Origin: CBDCYS01 sp965224215
GTDB taxonomy: Bacteria; Acidobacteriota; Terriglobia; Bryobacterales; UBA6623
Length of the DNA stretch: 64,000 nucleotides
Direction of reading: 5' to 3'
Assembly (NCBI GenBank): GCA_965224215.1
Contig: CBDCYS010000035.1
Span: forward strand, 248,001-312,000
Made by a program: the position numbers and the translations under genes. Numbering within the stretch: position 1 is the stretch's first letter; every line of letters starts with the position of its first letter. Positions 8,703 through 17,186 of this stretch are shown here, piece by piece. The notes beneath the pieces are model-generated. The model had not been told where the DNA came from, searched no databases, and worked only from the letters and a program-made list of their open reading frames with translations.

Positions 8703-9632
8703 ATGAATAGTCCAAACGCTTCGATCTCGATCGAGGGCATCGTCCCCGTCCTGCCCGCCCCATTCAATCCTGACGAAACGATCGACCTCGATTCGATACC
8801 GAAGCTGATCCAATTCTGTGTCGATTCCAACGTCTCGGCCGTTTGCCTGCCGGCCTACTCCACTGAGTTCTATAAGCTCAGCATGGACGAGAGATATGCA
8901 CTGGTCCAGGCGGCGGTGGAAGCTTCTGACGGGCGCATACCCGTCATCGGGCAGTCGAACCACGTGTCGGCGAAGCTCGCCGCCGAGATCGCGGCAAGAA
9001 ACGCTGAGCTGGGTGTGAGCGCGATCTCGATCGCCATGCCGCGCCTGTTTACACTTTCCGATGACGACCACTTTGCGTTTCTATCGAGAGTGATTGAGGC
9101 TACAAGCTTGCCCGTCGTCGTGCAGGACTTCAACCCCGGCGGTCCCACCGTCAGTCCCGCATTCGTTAAACGCCTACACCACGCACACCCGAACTTTCGA
9201 TACCTGAAGCTCGAAGAGCCGCTGATGGCGCCGAAAGTCGAAGCCATACTCGAAGCGACACAGGGCGGCGTGGGCGTGCTGGAAGGCTGGGGCGGCATGT
9301 TTCTGCTGGAGGGTGTTTCCGCCGGTTGCTGCGGCGCTATGCCGGGCTTGGGACTGGCCGACCTGCAGCAGGAAATCTTCCATCTCGCACACTCCGGCGA
9401 CCTCGAAGCGGCGACCGATCTGTTCCAGGAAATACTGCCGCATATCGTCTTCAGCCTACAGAACCTCGAGCTGTTTCTTCATATGGATAAGCAGCTTCTG
9501 GTGCGGCGCAACCTGCTGACCCACGCCACGGTTCGCTCAGCCACGCTGACCCCGGACCTAAGCACAACACGCCACGCGGACTTTTTGACCGAACGTGCCC
9601 TGCGGAGCATCGCACGATTTCAGGCGCGGTAA
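8703..9632 (+). CDS. dihydrodipicolinate synthase-family (DapA-fold) protein
   Basis: A 309-aa class I aldolase-fold protein. The Schiff-base lysine is in FRYLKLEEP. Two other landmarks of true DapA are altered: the GTTGE loop reads AYSTEF, and the segment holding the catalytic tyrosine (usually YNVP) reads QDFNPGG. It is therefore probably a pyruvate or 2-oxoacid aldolase/lyase with another substrate, not the lysine-pathway enzyme. A sialidase gene lies 2.5 kb downstream beyond an IS, so a link to N-acetylneuraminate lyase chemistry is conceivable but weak. Confidence 0.85.
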   Translation: MNSPNASISIEGIVPVLPAPFNPDETIDLDSIPKLIQFCVDSNVSAVCLPAYSTEFYKLSMDERYALVQAAVEASDGRIPVIGQSNHVSAKLAAEIAARNAELGVSAISIAMPRLFTLSDDDHFAFLSRVIEATSLPVVVQDFNPGGPTVSPAFVKRLHHAHPNFRYLKLEEPLMAPKVEAILEATQGGVGVLEGWGGMFLLEGVSAGCCGAMPGLGLADLQQEIFHLAHSGDLEAATDLFQEILPHIVFSLQNLELFLHMDKQLLVRRNLLTHATVRSATLTPDLSTTRHADFLTERALRSIARFQAR

Positions 9633-9685
9633 ACAGAGTTCTCCCTCATTACGCAAGCCGCGTCTGATTCCACGGGCCGTTCTCT

Positions 9686-9729
9686 CCCCCCCCCCGGAGG
9701 AATGGGGAAACGCAGAATGGGGAAACGCA
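9686..9729. repeat. C10 run followed by a 15-bp tandem duplication
   Basis: Ten C residues (9686-9695) are followed by two exact copies of GAATGGGGAAACGCA (9700-9714 and 9715-9729). This is one of several short tandem arrays with a 14-15-bp unit in the window. Confidence 0.8.
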
Positions 9730-9755
9730 CTTGGCCTGGAGATCACTTTGTGCTA

Positions 9756-11555
9756 CCTGAATTATGCGCTGCCGGTGCACCTGGTGAGGGCTGAGCCGCC
9801 AGGAACCATTTGGGGACCTCCGAAAACATGGGGTAAAAAGGTAGGCTGGCAAAGATTTCAGCTTCGCCAGTCAACCCCAAGGAGGTCACCCAAATGGTTA
9901 CCAAACGAAAACAGCATAGCTCCCGAAGGCCCGTCAAACAAGGCCCCGGCGCGAGGGCCCCGCGGCCCAATAAAATCGGGGCTGCCACGCCCTATCACTT
10001 CCGTGGCAAGAATCTGACTCCCTACGGCGGCTTGCTGCCCGTCGCCACCCTGCTCGAAAAACTCGGCTTCCAAGCGCTGCTGGAAGAAACCCTCACGACC
10101 AAACGGATCACCCGAGCCATGAGCCCCTACCAGTTCGTGCTGGCCCTCGTGCTCGGCCTCTATGTCGGCTTTGCGCGGCTCAACCAACTCCGCTTCATCG
10201 CTCGCGACCCCATCCTGACCGGCATCTTGCAAGTGACGCGTCTGCCGCCGCAGTCCACGCTGTGGCGCTTTCTGGCCTCGCTGCACCTCAACGTGGCGAA
10301 GCAGATCCTTTCCATTCAGCGCCAGCTGCGGGAACGAGTCTGGGCCGCGGCCCACGTGAAGTTGGAGACGGTGACGCTGGACACCGACACCACCGTGCAT
10401 ACCCTCTACGGCCGCCAGATGGGCGGGCGCAAGAGCTACAACCCCAAGAACAAGGGCAAGCGCAGCTACCAGCCGATACTGACCTTCCTGGCCGAGACGC
10501 GCGAATACCTGATGGGCGGGTTGCGCAACGGCGACCGGCCCACGGGCCGACAGATCGCCGCCCACCTCGAGAGCGCTTTCCGGACTTTGCCGGGCGGCGT
10601 GAAGAAAATCCTGGCGCGGGCCGATTCCGGCTTTTATTGCTGGGAGGCGGTGGAGGCCTATGAAAAGGCGGCTTGTCAGTTCGTCATCGTGGCGCGCAAA
10701 ACGCGGCGCCTGGTCGAGCGCTTGCAGCAAGCAGAATGGAAACCCTCCCCCCGCTCCGACGCGGACGCGGAATGCGAATTCCTCTACCAACCGCAAGGCT
10801 GGGCGCGGGCCTGCCGTTTCCTGGCGCTGCGTTACGAAAACGAGCCCAAGGCCGGCGCGGCCGAGCAATACCAGTTGTTCGCCACCAGCGCTTACACCTA
10901 CCGCGTGTTTGTCACCAATCTGGCCGAGCCGATCGCGGCGGTGGTGTGGTTTTACAATCAGCGCGCCGGAGCCGAGAACCTGATCAAGGAGGCCAACAAC
11001 GACGCCGGGCTGGCGGCCCATCCCTCGCGCCGCTTTGACATGAACCGCAATCACTTTCAGTTGGCCATGCTGGCCTACAATCGCAACTGCTGGCTGCTGC
11101 TGTTCAACCGCGAAGCCCAGGCCAGCGTGGAGACGCTGCGGCACACCACCCTGGCGACGGCGCGGCTGCGTTTTCTGTTCGTGGCGGCCAAGATCTGGCG
11201 GCACGCCGGCAGAACGGGTGTCAGCTACAGCGATCATTATCAGGAAAAGGGCCTGTTTGAACGGCTGATGCGACGGCTGCGGGCGATGGGGCCGCCGGGA
11301 TCGAGCTTGGCGCCGGTGGTGGAGGGTGCGTTGAGCTGAGGGGCACTCCATGCATAAAATTTCATGCACTCGCCGCAACGTACTGGGAACACGCCGCTTG
11401 CCAGCCCGCTTTTGCCCTGCCGGGATCAGGAGACGGCTCAAACGGGGAGGGAAACAGCAGAAAAGACGACTTGCGAAATCACTGAGTTGACACGAGTGCC
11501 GCTATCGCCACAACTCCATCGACGATGGCTACGCCGAATCTGTGCATAATTCAGG
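9756..11555 (+). mobile_element. IS1380-like insertion sequence, copy 1 (1800 bp, complete)
   Basis: Ends are CCTGAATTATGCGC on the left and GCATAATTCAGG on the right, an imperfect terminal inverted repeat. The element is flanked by the 5-bp target duplication TGCTA (9751-9755 and 11556-11560). It carries one intact transposase gene and about 200 nt of non-coding right end. It differs from the copy at 30783-32582 at only a handful of positions, so both moved recently. It lies in intergenic DNA after the DapA-like gene. Confidence 0.92.
9894..11339 (+). CDS. IS1380-family-like DDE transposase (copy 1)
   Basis: A 481-aa DDE transposase with the RNase H-like fold of the IS4/IS1380 type. Catalytic landmarks are VTLDTDTTVHTLYGRQMGGRKSYNPK (first Asp), LARADSGFYCWEA (second Asp) and a C-terminal YNQRAGAENLIKEANND block with the Glu. 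It follows an AAGGAGG ribosome-binding site. Only V52 against A52 and a few silent differences separate it from the second copy. The frame is intact. Family assignment is from motif similarity; the 5-bp duplication fits. Confidence 0.9.
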   Translation: MVTKRKQHSSRRPVKQGPGARAPRPNKIGAATPYHFRGKNLTPYGGLLPVATLLEKLGFQALLEETLTTKRITRAMSPYQFVLALVLGLYVGFARLNQLRFIARDPILTGILQVTRLPPQSTLWRFLASLHLNVAKQILSIQRQLRERVWAAAHVKLETVTLDTDTTVHTLYGRQMGGRKSYNPKNKGKRSYQPILTFLAETREYLMGGLRNGDRPTGRQIAAHLESAFRTLPGGVKKILARADSGFYCWEAVEAYEKAACQFVIVARKTRRLVERLQQAEWKPSPRSDADAECEFLYQPQGWARACRFLALRYENEPKAGAAEQYQLFATSAYTYRVFVTNLAEPIAAVVWFYNQRAGAENLIKEANNDAGLAAHPSRRFDMNRNHFQLAMLAYNRNCWLLLFNREAQASVETLRHTTLATARLRFLFVAAKIWRHAGRTGVSYSDHYQEKGLFERLMRRLRAMGPPGSSLAPVVEGALS

Positions 11556-11693
11556 TGCTATCTTTTACGAGTCCTGGAACCGATAGGTGAAATAGATCGT
11601 ATTACTTAATGAGAAAGAGTACTGGGGCTCCATTGCCGTATGCAAAGGTGAAAGCGATAATTACTGGTAGATCTGGGGCAGAGGAAAGTAGCG

Positions 11694-12047
11694 ATGACAG
11701 CAAAACAAGTACAGTCGTTCAGAGAAGTATTGGAGGCCAGGCTTCATCAAGCGGCAAAGCCGTCGGAACACGCCAATGGTCTGCATGTCGAACAGGCGCC
11801 GGACCCCGTTGACGATGCGCAGTCGCAGAGCTTGAGAGAGCTTGCCGTTCATATCATAAATACAGATTGGAAAGTGCAAAAGGCCATCGAGGTGGCGCTG
11901 AGCCGCATCGAGTCCGGCGAGTACGGCCTTTGCGAGGAATGTGACGAGCCAATCGTACTGCGACGATTGAAGGCCCTGCCGTGGGCAACTCGCTGCGTTA
12001 CCTGCCAGGAAGAAACCGAAGCGGCACTGGCTTTTGAATCGGCGTGA
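11694..12047 (+). CDS. DksA/TraR-type C4 zinc-finger protein
   Basis: A 117-aa protein with a helical N-terminus and a C-terminal four-cysteine zinc finger (GLCEECDEPIVLRRLKALP, then CVTCQEE), preceded by ALSRIESGEYG. This is the DksA/TraR layout; such proteins bind the RNA polymerase secondary channel and often modulate transcription with ppGpp. It is shorter than E. coli DksA (151 aa) and closer to the short DksA-like or TraR-like regulators. It follows IS copy 1; the 11560-11693 leader shows no clear promoter. Confidence 0.88.
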   Translation: MTAKQVQSFREVLEARLHQAAKPSEHANGLHVEQAPDPVDDAQSQSLRELAVHIINTDWKVQKAIEVALSRIESGEYGLCEECDEPIVLRRLKALPWATRCVTCQEETEAALAFESA

Positions 12048-12139
12048 TCCTCGAACGTTGATTGGTAAATGCTCGTTGGTCAACGCTCATTGGTCTTTGA
12101 GAAGCCGGTCAAGAGAATCAGCGCTCCCCCCGACAGCGG

Positions 12140-13333
12140 CTAGCCCACCAGGCTATCCTTTCCCCGCGTCAGCCATTCAAGAGTAAACCGAGCGAAAGTG
12201 ATTGTCTCGTAAGGCGATTGCACACCTCGTTCGTATAGGTTGCCGATGGACTGATTCGGAAGCGTGCACAAACCCGAATAAGCCGCTGGGCCTTCGTGAA
12301 GCAAACGAGAGATTGGCCAGCTCTCTCCTTCGTCATAGCTGAGCCTGACCGTCATGTGGTCGCGGGTCTTGCTGTCGGGATTGGAGAACAGTATCCGGCT
12401 TTTCCCAGTATCAATTGCTTGGCCAAGCCCTGCTTGCTCTGGCCACGTGTAGCGGATCATGCTTCCTTGACAGATCGGCTCGATGAGCTGAGGGTCATCG
12501 CGGCTGGCGGACCAGGTGACTCCGCCGTCCTCGCTTGTGGCGACGGCTCGGCGGTTGCGGCCCCGGTAGCTGCGCATGTTCAGCAGAAGCGTCCCATCTG
12601 AACGCTCGGCAACGGTGCACTCGTTCATCGCGAACTCGGTCGGTTTACCCAACTGCCAGCTCTTGGCGTGGTCGTCGGAATAGATGGCGTGGGAGCGGCC
12701 GGCCTCGTTCCAAGAGTTTTCCGCACCGCCAACGCGATGATCACATGGGATGACCAAGCGGCCCTTGTGCGGCTGCCGGCGAAGCTGAATGCCGTTCACC
12801 GGTCCGGTGGCGTACCAGGTCCAATCGGGCTCTTTCACATCGTCGGTAATGTCGATGGGCGGGGTCCAAGTCAAGCCGTCGTCATTGCTGTGCGTCATCA
12901 GCACTCTGTCGTTGTCTCGACAGAAAGGCAGCCAGATGACTCCCGTGTCTTGGTCCACAACCGGAGCTGGGTTGCCAATCGTAACCTCGGCAGCGCCCCC
13001 TTCCTCGTAGACCAGCTGCTGCCGGGACCAGGTGCGCCCGCCGTCGCGGCTGCGCCTGAGCACAAGGTCGAGGTCGCCGTGGTTGCGGCGGTTGTTCTTT
13101 CGTCCTTCCGAGAAGGCAAGCAGGGTGTCTTTGGTGGTTCGGACGAGGGCGGGAATACGATAGGTGTGATAGCCGCCCTGGCCCGCAACGAAAACATCGG
13201 TCTGCCAAAGGTCATCGTTGGCGGCGGCTGCCAGCTGGGGCGGGTCCAAAGCTGTTGACGAAATCGAAACCCCGAGTGCGGCAAGCCATTCTCTTCGGGT
13301 GGTTGTCGGGGCGGGGACAGGAGTCGTGGGCAT
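12140..13333 (-). CDS. Tat-exported sialidase/BNR-repeat glycosidase
   Basis: A 397-aa exo-alpha-sialidase-like six-bladed propeller. The N-terminus has a twin-arginine signal (RREWLAALGVS). The arginine-triad entry motif appears as YHTYRIPALV (FRIP-type), followed by Asp boxes SRDGGRTW, SNDDGLTW, SEDGGVTW and SYDEGESW. The ATG at 13333 is preceded by GTGGAGAG, so it is preferred over the upstream start at 13381. Family members release terminal sialic acids from glycans outside the cytoplasm. Acidobacterial homologues may act on other sugars, so the substrate is not certain. Confidence 0.88.
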   Translation of the reverse strand: MPTTPVPAPTTTRREWLAALGVSISSTALDPPQLAAAANDDLWQTDVFVAGQGGYHTYRIPALVRTTKDTLLAFSEGRKNNRRNHGDLDLVLRRSRDGGRTWSRQQLVYEEGGAAEVTIGNPAPVVDQDTGVIWLPFCRDNDRVLMTHSNDDGLTWTPPIDITDDVKEPDWTWYATGPVNGIQLRRQPHKGRLVIPCDHRVGGAENSWNEAGRSHAIYSDDHAKSWQLGKPTEFAMNECTVAERSDGTLLLNMRSYRGRNRRAVATSEDGGVTWSASRDDPQLIEPICQGSMIRYTWPEQAGLGQAIDTGKSRILFSNPDSKTRDHMTVRLSYDEGESWPISRLLHEGPAAYSGLCTLPNQSIGNLYERGVQSPYETITFARFTLEWLTRGKDSLVG

Positions 13334-13421
13334 GGTCGGGCTCTCCACAAGAGATTCTACCGCTCCCGCTACGGCGCCCATCCAGCAGGGCGTTGCCGCC
13401 TGAGGTGGCGCGCGTTAGGCG

Positions 13422-14291
13422 CTACATTCTTTGAACGACGAACACGCGGTCGATGCCCGCGAGATCGGTTTTGACGGCGGACTCGCTCCATTGCGGGCCG
13501 CGGAAGAGAGCTTCGATAGCTGGGCGAGCGCGGTACCCTAGCTCGAGCAGCAGCCAGCCGCCAGGCTTGAGGATTCTCGCGATCGTCACGGCTAGCTTTT
13601 CGTAAATCCGTAGGCCGTCCTCGCCGCCGAACAGGGCGATGCTGGGTTCTGAGCGAAGTTCCCGTTGCAGACCGGGCAGATCCGCCAACGGGACATAGGG
13701 CGGATTGCTGACGACCATATCAAAGGAGCCGTCCGCGAAAGCCTCGACCAGGTCAGCTTGGACGAATTCCACGGGTGCCTGCAGGCGGCTCGAATTCTCG
13801 GCCGCTACTCGCAAAGCGGCACGAGACAGTTCGGCGGCATTGACGCTTAGTGCAGGCAGGTATTTCTTGATCGAGACGGCTACGCAGCCTGAACCGGTTC
13901 CGATGTCGAGAATTGCTTGAGCGCCCTCGGCGCGTGCGAGAGCTTCTTCGACGAGGTGCTCGGTTTCCGGGCGGGGGATGAGCACATCGGGTGTCACTTG
14001 GAAATCGAGGCCATAGAATTCCTGAATGCCGGTGATGTATTGCGTGGGTTCGCCGTGACGGCGCCGCTCCACTCCGGCCTGGAACTGAACAAGCTGATCG
14101 TGGCTCAAGCGGTGCTCGGGGTGGGCGTAGAGGAACGATTTATCGACTCCCAACACGCTGCACAGGAGGACTTCGGCGGTTAGTTGGGGGACGGAGACGC
14201 CGGCGTCTGTAAGAAGTTGAACGGCTTGTTTGAGGGTTTGTGAAAGGAAGGGCGCTGCGGCTGAGGATTGTTCTTCTTTTCCCTGGTTCAT
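13422..14291 (-). CDS. prmC: protein-(glutamine-N5) methyltransferase, release factor-specific
   Basis: About 289 aa. It methylates the GGQ glutamine of release factors. The SAM-binding motif is ILDIGTGSGCVAVSIKKYL and the catalytic NPPY motif is in MVVSNPPYVPL. The N-terminal helical domain (LLTDAGVSVPQLTAEVLLCSVLG) is typical. It lies directly downstream of prfA, its substrate's gene, as in many bacteria. A GTG at 14303 is an alternative start four codons upstream. Confidence 0.94.
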   Translation of the reverse strand: MNQGKEEQSSAAAPFLSQTLKQAVQLLTDAGVSVPQLTAEVLLCSVLGVDKSFLYAHPEHRLSHDQLVQFQAGVERRRHGEPTQYITGIQEFYGLDFQVTPDVLIPRPETEHLVEEALARAEGAQAILDIGTGSGCVAVSIKKYLPALSVNAAELSRAALRVAAENSSRLQAPVEFVQADLVEAFADGSFDMVVSNPPYVPLADLPGLQRELRSEPSIALFGGEDGLRIYEKLAVTIARILKPGGWLLLELGYRARPAIEALFRGPQWSESAVKTDLAGIDRVFVVQRM

Positions 14292-14320
14292 TCTTGGCCG
14301 CACACGATTGCGAGTTGTGG

Positions 14321-14343
14321 ACCGGTCACTTGCGTTCCCGGCC
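14321..14343. repeat. dispersed intergenic repeat (GACCCGTCACTT family), copy 2
   Basis: ACCGGTCACTTGCGTTCCCG then GCCCAGGTTCAGATCAGG, alignable to the copy at 5315. It fills the prfA-prmC spacer. Confidence 0.6.
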
Positions 14344-14359
14344 CAGGTTCAGATCAGGT

Positions 14360-15415
14360 TCAGTCGACGTGCTGGCGTTGCTCGGCCAGGGCGTCGGTGA
14401 AAGGCTGCAGCTTTCCGGCCATGACGTCTTCAAGCTGGTGCAGAGTCAGTGAGACACGATGGTCGGTGACGCGGTTCTGCGGAAAGTTGTAGGTGCGGAT
14501 CTTCTCGCTACGGTCTCCGCTTCCGACCATGCCACGGCGCTCTTCCGCCTGCTCAGCGTGTTGCTTTTCGCGCTCCATTTCGTAGAGTCTGGAGCGCAGA
14601 ACCTGCATTGCCCGAGCCCTGTTCTTGATCTGAGACTTCTCGTCCTGGCAACTGACCACGAGATTGGTCGGGAGGTGGGTGATGCGGACAGCCGAATAGG
14701 TCGTATTTACCGACTGACCGCCCGGGCCCGAGGAGCAGAACGTGTCGACACGAATATCCTTGGGCTCGATGTGGACTTCCACGTCGTCGACTTGCGGCAT
14801 GACAGCGACGGTCACCGCGGAGGTATGAATCCGGCCCTGAGTTTCGGTTTTCGGCACGCGCTGCACACGGTGCACGCCGCTCTCGTATTTCATCTTGGAG
14901 TAGACGCGGTTGCCGGTAATCATCGCGATGACTTCTTTGAGGCCACCGACCTCCGATGGGCTCGACGAAATCGTCTCGACCTTCCAGCGATGCTCTTCGG
15001 CGAAACGGCCGTACATCCGGAATACCTCCGCCGCGAACAGCGTGGCCTCGTCACCGCCTGTACCTGCGCGAACCTCCAAAACCACCCCCTTCTCGTCGTT
15101 GGGATCCTTGGGGATCAGCAAAACCTTGATCTCGGCTTCAATGCCGGCGACTCGCTCTTCGATGCCGCTAATCTCAAGCTCGGCAAGCGCGACCATCTCA
15201 GCGTCGGACTCCTCAAGCATCGAGCGCGTGTCTTCCAGCTCGGACTGGAACTGCTTCCACTGCCGATACTTTTCAACGACCTCGGAGATTTCCGACAAGG
15301 CCTTGCCCGCTTTTTGATAGCGGTCCTGATCGGCCATGACCGAGGGATCGGCCATGTCCTGAGTCAGCTGTTCGTAGCGAGCGTCCAGCTCGTCTAGTTG
15401 TTTCTGTCCCTGCAT
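14360..15415 (-). CDS. prfA: peptide chain release factor 1
   Basis: A 351-aa class I release factor. The codon-recognition tripeptide is of PxT type (RVPKTETQGRIHTS), which marks RF1 (UAG/UAA) rather than RF2. The peptidyl-tRNA hydrolysis motif GGQ is in SSGPGGQSVNTTYSAVR. The long open frame reaches 15631, but the ATG at 15415 (MQGQKQLDELDARY) matches the family start. It is the middle gene of DUF1385-prfA-prmC, all on the minus strand. Confidence 0.96.
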   Translation of the reverse strand: MQGQKQLDELDARYEQLTQDMADPSVMADQDRYQKAGKALSEISEVVEKYRQWKQFQSELEDTRSMLEESDAEMVALAELEISGIEERVAGIEAEIKVLLIPKDPNDEKGVVLEVRAGTGGDEATLFAAEVFRMYGRFAEEHRWKVETISSSPSEVGGLKEVIAMITGNRVYSKMKYESGVHRVQRVPKTETQGRIHTSAVTVAVMPQVDDVEVHIEPKDIRVDTFCSSGPGGQSVNTTYSAVRITHLPTNLVVSCQDEKSQIKNRARAMQVLRSRLYEMEREKQHAEQAEERRGMVGSGDRSEKIRTYNFPQNRVTDHRVSLTLHQLEDVMAGKLQPFTDALAEQRQHVD

Positions 15416-15483
15416 GGGGGGCTCCGGCAAAAGCTGGTCCGTTGGTCTGGCTTCTCGCCGCGTGGCAAGAAATGCGGACGAGG

Positions 15484-16593
15484 CTAAGCGACCACCAGCT
15501 CGCCGTTCTGCTCTTTCTCGAGCGCCATGGCGGCCTCGAGCGATTGGATGGAAATCTCGACCTGATCGTCGGCCGGGTCCTTGGTTGTGATCCGCTGGAG
15601 CCACAAACCGGGCAACACCATGCTGGCCCACAGGGTCCCCTGGTGCTTGGCGGCAAAGCGAATGACTTCGTAGCTAATGCCCGCGATGACCGGCAGCAGC
15701 AAGATCCGCATGAGGAACCTGAGCGCAAAGCCCTCGACTGGAATCAGCGAGTAGACGACAATACTGATCAGCATCACAACCATCAGAAAACTGGTCCCGC
15801 AACGCGGGTGGAACGTCGTAAACGCCTGCGAGGTAGCGACATCCACAGGTTTCCCCGATTCGTAGTTGAACACGACCTTATGCTCAGCGCCGTGGTATTG
15901 GAAGACCCGCCGAATATCCTCCATTCTGGAGATCAAAGCCAAAAATGTGAGAAAGATAGCCAAGCGAATGACGCCGTCCACGAGGTTAAACGCGACGTTG
16001 CCGGAAAGCCAAGAACTGTGTTCCTGGATCTGAGTTGTGATAACGAGCGGGATGAATTTGTATAGAAAAATGAAGAAGGCAATCGACACAATCACGTTGA
16101 GCGTCATCATCCAGCCGGAGATCTCGGCGGACTCCTTTTCCTCTTTCGCGTCCTCTTTCGGGGCTTCGTTTCTGCTCGTAACGTTTATGTTCTGACCGTC
16201 ACCGGCCATGCTCTTACCATCATCGGAACTCGGCGGTTCCGCAACGGAACTCTCCGGCTCAGCTTCATCGATGAGGGCCTGGTTTGCCGAAAAGCGCAAG
16301 GTCTTGATGCCCAGGCTCATCGCTTGGCCCAGGGTTCCCACACCTCGGATGACGGGCCAGCCGAGCACCTTATACTTCTCCGATGGGCGCGCTAGCAAAC
16401 CCTGATCGGTCGCGGTTGTTCCATCGGCTCTTCGGACCGTAACGCAGTAGCTATGCGGCGCCCGCATCATCACTCCCTCGATGACCGCCTGGCCGCCGAT
16501 CAGCGGATCGTCGCCACTTTCGAGGATGGGCAACAACTGAGTATGAGTCGCGAGTCGAACGAACTGTCTGATCTTTTTTCGGAGTTGAGTCAT
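15484..16593 (-). CDS. DUF1385 membrane protein
   Basis: A 369-aa protein with the family signature IGGQAVIEGVMMRAPHSYCVTVRR near residue 35. An Asp/Glu/Lys-rich variable stretch follows (about 110-155), then several hydrophobic segments, and the conserved YHGAEHKVVFNYE and HPRCGTSFLMVVML. The biochemical function is unknown. In many bacteria this gene sits upstream of prfA and prmC, exactly as here. The ATG at 16593 is preferred over a TTG at 16617. Confidence 0.9.
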   Translation of the reverse strand: MTQLRKKIRQFVRLATHTQLLPILESGDDPLIGGQAVIEGVMMRAPHSYCVTVRRADGTTATDQGLLARPSEKYKVLGWPVIRGVGTLGQAMSLGIKTLRFSANQALIDEAEPESSVAEPPSSDDGKSMAGDGQNINVTSRNEAPKEDAKEEKESAEISGWMMTLNVIVSIAFFIFLYKFIPLVITTQIQEHSSWLSGNVAFNLVDGVIRLAIFLTFLALISRMEDIRRVFQYHGAEHKVVFNYESGKPVDVATSQAFTTFHPRCGTSFLMVVMLISIVVYSLIPVEGFALRFLMRILLLPVIAGISYEVIRFAAKHQGTLWASMVLPGLWLQRITTKDPADDQVEISIQSLEAAMALEKEQNGELVVA

Positions 16594-16895
16594 TTTAGAG
16601 GCACCGCCTCGTCCCAACTCATTCTACGACAGTACGGTTCGGAAGCGGCGATGTCGAAATTCCAGAACCGTACTCCCAGAACCGTACTCATGGTTCAGAT
16701 TCTCTCCAGCCCCTGCCACGAACCTGCACCGCTTGGTGGCTGAACGGCTCTGGGCTCAAAGGGTCTCAGCTCAGAGGCTCTTAGTGGACAGTAATGGTTC
16801 TAGGCCCGCTCTCAAGCCGCTCGGCAGGGCGCGGCGCGGTAGGAGTATGATTCAAGGTTTTTGCCACCGCTTCTTCTCGGACGTGAGATCGCTAG
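16594..16895. repeat. intergenic stretch with inverted and tandem CCAGAACCGTACTC repeats
   Basis: CCAGAACCGTACTC occurs twice in tandem at 16662-16689. An inverted relative, AGTACGGTTCGGAA, sits at 16630-16643, so the region can form a hairpin upstream of the DUF1385 operon. A looser array of GGCTCT/GGTCTC/AGCTCA words follows at 16745-16785. No gene is visible. Confidence 0.6.
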
Positions 16896-17072
16896 CCCGC
16901 ATTTCTCATCGGGTGGCGAGGCAAAGTGCATGAGAGGCCTGTCAGTACGAGGCGCGCGCCGCTTGACGAGCGGAGGAGTACTCGGACAGTACGTTGAGCA
17001 CGGCGAGCAAGCGCAACAAAGTGATGGCGGGCCTGTCATGTGCTTGGCCCGTCAGCCGGTGAGAAATGCGGG
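16896..17072. mobile_element. 177-bp MITE sharing ends with the IS1380 element at 56406
   Basis: The ends CCCGCATTTCTCATCG and CGGTGAGAAATGCGGG form a 16-bp inverted repeat with one mismatch. Both sides carry CTAG (16892-16895 and 17073-17076), a probable 4-bp target duplication. The same ends and CTAG flank the 1747-bp IS1380 element at 56406-58152. No coding sequence is inside, so it is likely mobilised in trans. Confidence 0.8.
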
Positions 17073-17186
17073 CTAGGGCCGTCGATTGCCTGTTACCTAC
17101 GGGCCGGGTAGAAGAAACGAAACGGGACGTTCTTTGAGGTCACCAGGCTTTGCCCTCGCGCCCCCGGAGAGCAGGAGTTTTTTTGA

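Noticed and set aside
9858..11441. A 527-codon open frame antisense to the IS copy 1 transposase (and its twin at 30885-32468)
   Set aside because: Long antisense frames are common in GC-rich DNA. The forward frame has the DDE motifs and the proper ribosome-binding site.
12140..13333. A sialic acid utilisation cluster with the DapA-like gene at 8703
   Set aside because: No nanA-type signature, transporter or kinase is present, and an IS separates the genes.
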